From DATDCV01 sp036524155 (GTDB taxonomy: Bacteria; Verrucomicrobiota; Verrucomicrobiia; Limisphaerales; UBA8199), in NCBI GenBank assembly GCA_036524155.1, contig DATDCV010000741.1, forward strand, positions 1 to 5,454: 5,454 bases of DNA. The letters are read 5' to 3'. Below the pieces are notes generated by a model. That model worked only from the letters and a program-made list of their open reading frames with translations. It was not told where the DNA came from and did no database searches. The position numbers were made by a program, and so were the translations under genes. Shown here one piece after another: positions 5,358 to 5,454 of this stretch; the first letter of the stretch is position 1, and each line of letters opens with the position of its first letter.

Positions 5358-5371
5358 TTGACCCCTTTTCC
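5346..5371. repeat. Two-copy 13-bp tandem repeat TGACCCC(C/T)TTTC-like
   Basis: TGACCCCCTTTCT (5346-5358) is followed directly by TGACCCCTTTTCC (5359-5371), matching at 11 of 13 positions. The first copy overlaps the right arm of the inverted repeat. Two adjacent copies may be protein-binding sites or traces of slippage. Confidence 0.4.
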
Positions 5372-5398
5372 TTTTGGCATCCATCAATCACTTCCAAA

Positions 5399-5419
5399 CA
5401 GTAGCCGCTTTGGCTACTG
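5399..5419. repeat. Perfect 8-bp hairpin CAGTAGCC/GGCTACTG
   Basis: CAGTAGCC (5399-5406) and GGCTACTG (5412-5419) are exact reverse complements around a GCTTT loop. On the minus strand the stem is followed by TTTGG, on the plus strand by AATTGTTAT. Neither is a good T-run, though it could still terminate transcription entering from outside the window. A REP-like repeat is the alternative. Confidence 0.45.
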
Positions 5420-5454
5420 AATTGTTATGGCTTGGCCCGCCCCCCGCCCACTCT

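Larger units (their letters stand above)
5105..5454. other. Gene-free right end with repeats
   Basis: No convincing gene on either strand. The minus-strand 98-codon frame (5397-5101) is Arg/Cys/Pro-rich, spans the promoter of the neighbouring gene and runs through the inverted repeat, so it is probably not coding. Content: a 17-bp imperfect inverted repeat (5287-5357), a 13-bp tandem repeat TGACCCC-pyrimidine (5346-5371), an 8-bp perfect hairpin (5399-5419) and a C-rich tail (CCCGCCCCCCGCCC). Confidence 0.6.

Noticed and set aside
5101..5397. Minus-strand 98-codon frame at the right end
   Set aside because: It passes through the inverted repeat and ends inside the promoter of the neighbouring gene, and its composition is typical of non-coding GC-rich DNA.
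1..5454. CRISPR array, tRNA, rRNA or a complete defence/toxin-antitoxin system
   Set aside because: No regularly spaced repeats, cloverleaf-like sequence, rRNA motifs or recognisable defence enzymes were seen on either strand.

Overview
This 5.45 kb window looks like an accessory stretch of a bacterial chromosome. Its style suggests Verrucomicrobiota or a related PVC or soil lineage: a REP-associated tyrosine transposase (RAYT) with a 'GGPKLVRGTPPLLETG' tail, small CxxC zinc-ribbon proteins, a secreted beta-propeller, poor or absent Shine-Dalgarno sequences, and many GC-rich palindromes. The taxonomic placement is inferred from protein style, not from a marker gene.

Layout. (1) Positions 1-641, plus strand: a RAYT/Y1 transposase, open at the left edge of the window, with a perfect GC-rich hairpin (599-618) inside its last codons. 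(2) Positions 675-2317, minus strand: a two-gene unit in which a 71-residue double-CxxC protein overlaps by 4 bp (ATGA) the start of a secreted seven-bladed beta-propeller protein. The propeller gene converges on the RAYT with a gap of about 33 bp. (3) Positions 2318-2686: a gene-free stretch holding a two-tier stem-loop (2505-2553). (4) Positions 2687-3691, minus strand: a polytopic membrane protein ending in a DUF805 domain. (5) Positions 3692-4214: a gene-poor stretch with hairpins, one unrecognised short minus-strand frame and a candidate promoter. (6) Positions 4215-4442, plus strand: an orphan C-terminal piece of a WYL-domain transcriptional regulator. (7) Positions 4495-5067, minus strand: a membrane protein with an N-terminal zinc ribbon. 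Its promoter (TTGACA-16-TATCCT) lies so close to the start codon that the mRNA is probably leaderless. (8) Positions 5105-5454: no convincing gene, but a long imperfect inverted repeat (5287-5357), a short tandem repeat and a perfect 8-bp hairpin.

The genes do not form an obvious pathway. The only pair with a sequence-level link is the zinc-ribbon/propeller overlap. The rest reads as single genes separated by repeat-like or decayed DNA, which fits a locus reshaped by RAYT/REP activity and gene loss. I found no rRNA, tRNA, CRISPR array or complete defence system. The points most worth a second look are the palindromes (which may be REP-like), the leaderless promoter, the overlapping zinc-ribbon/propeller pair and the truncated WYL regulator.
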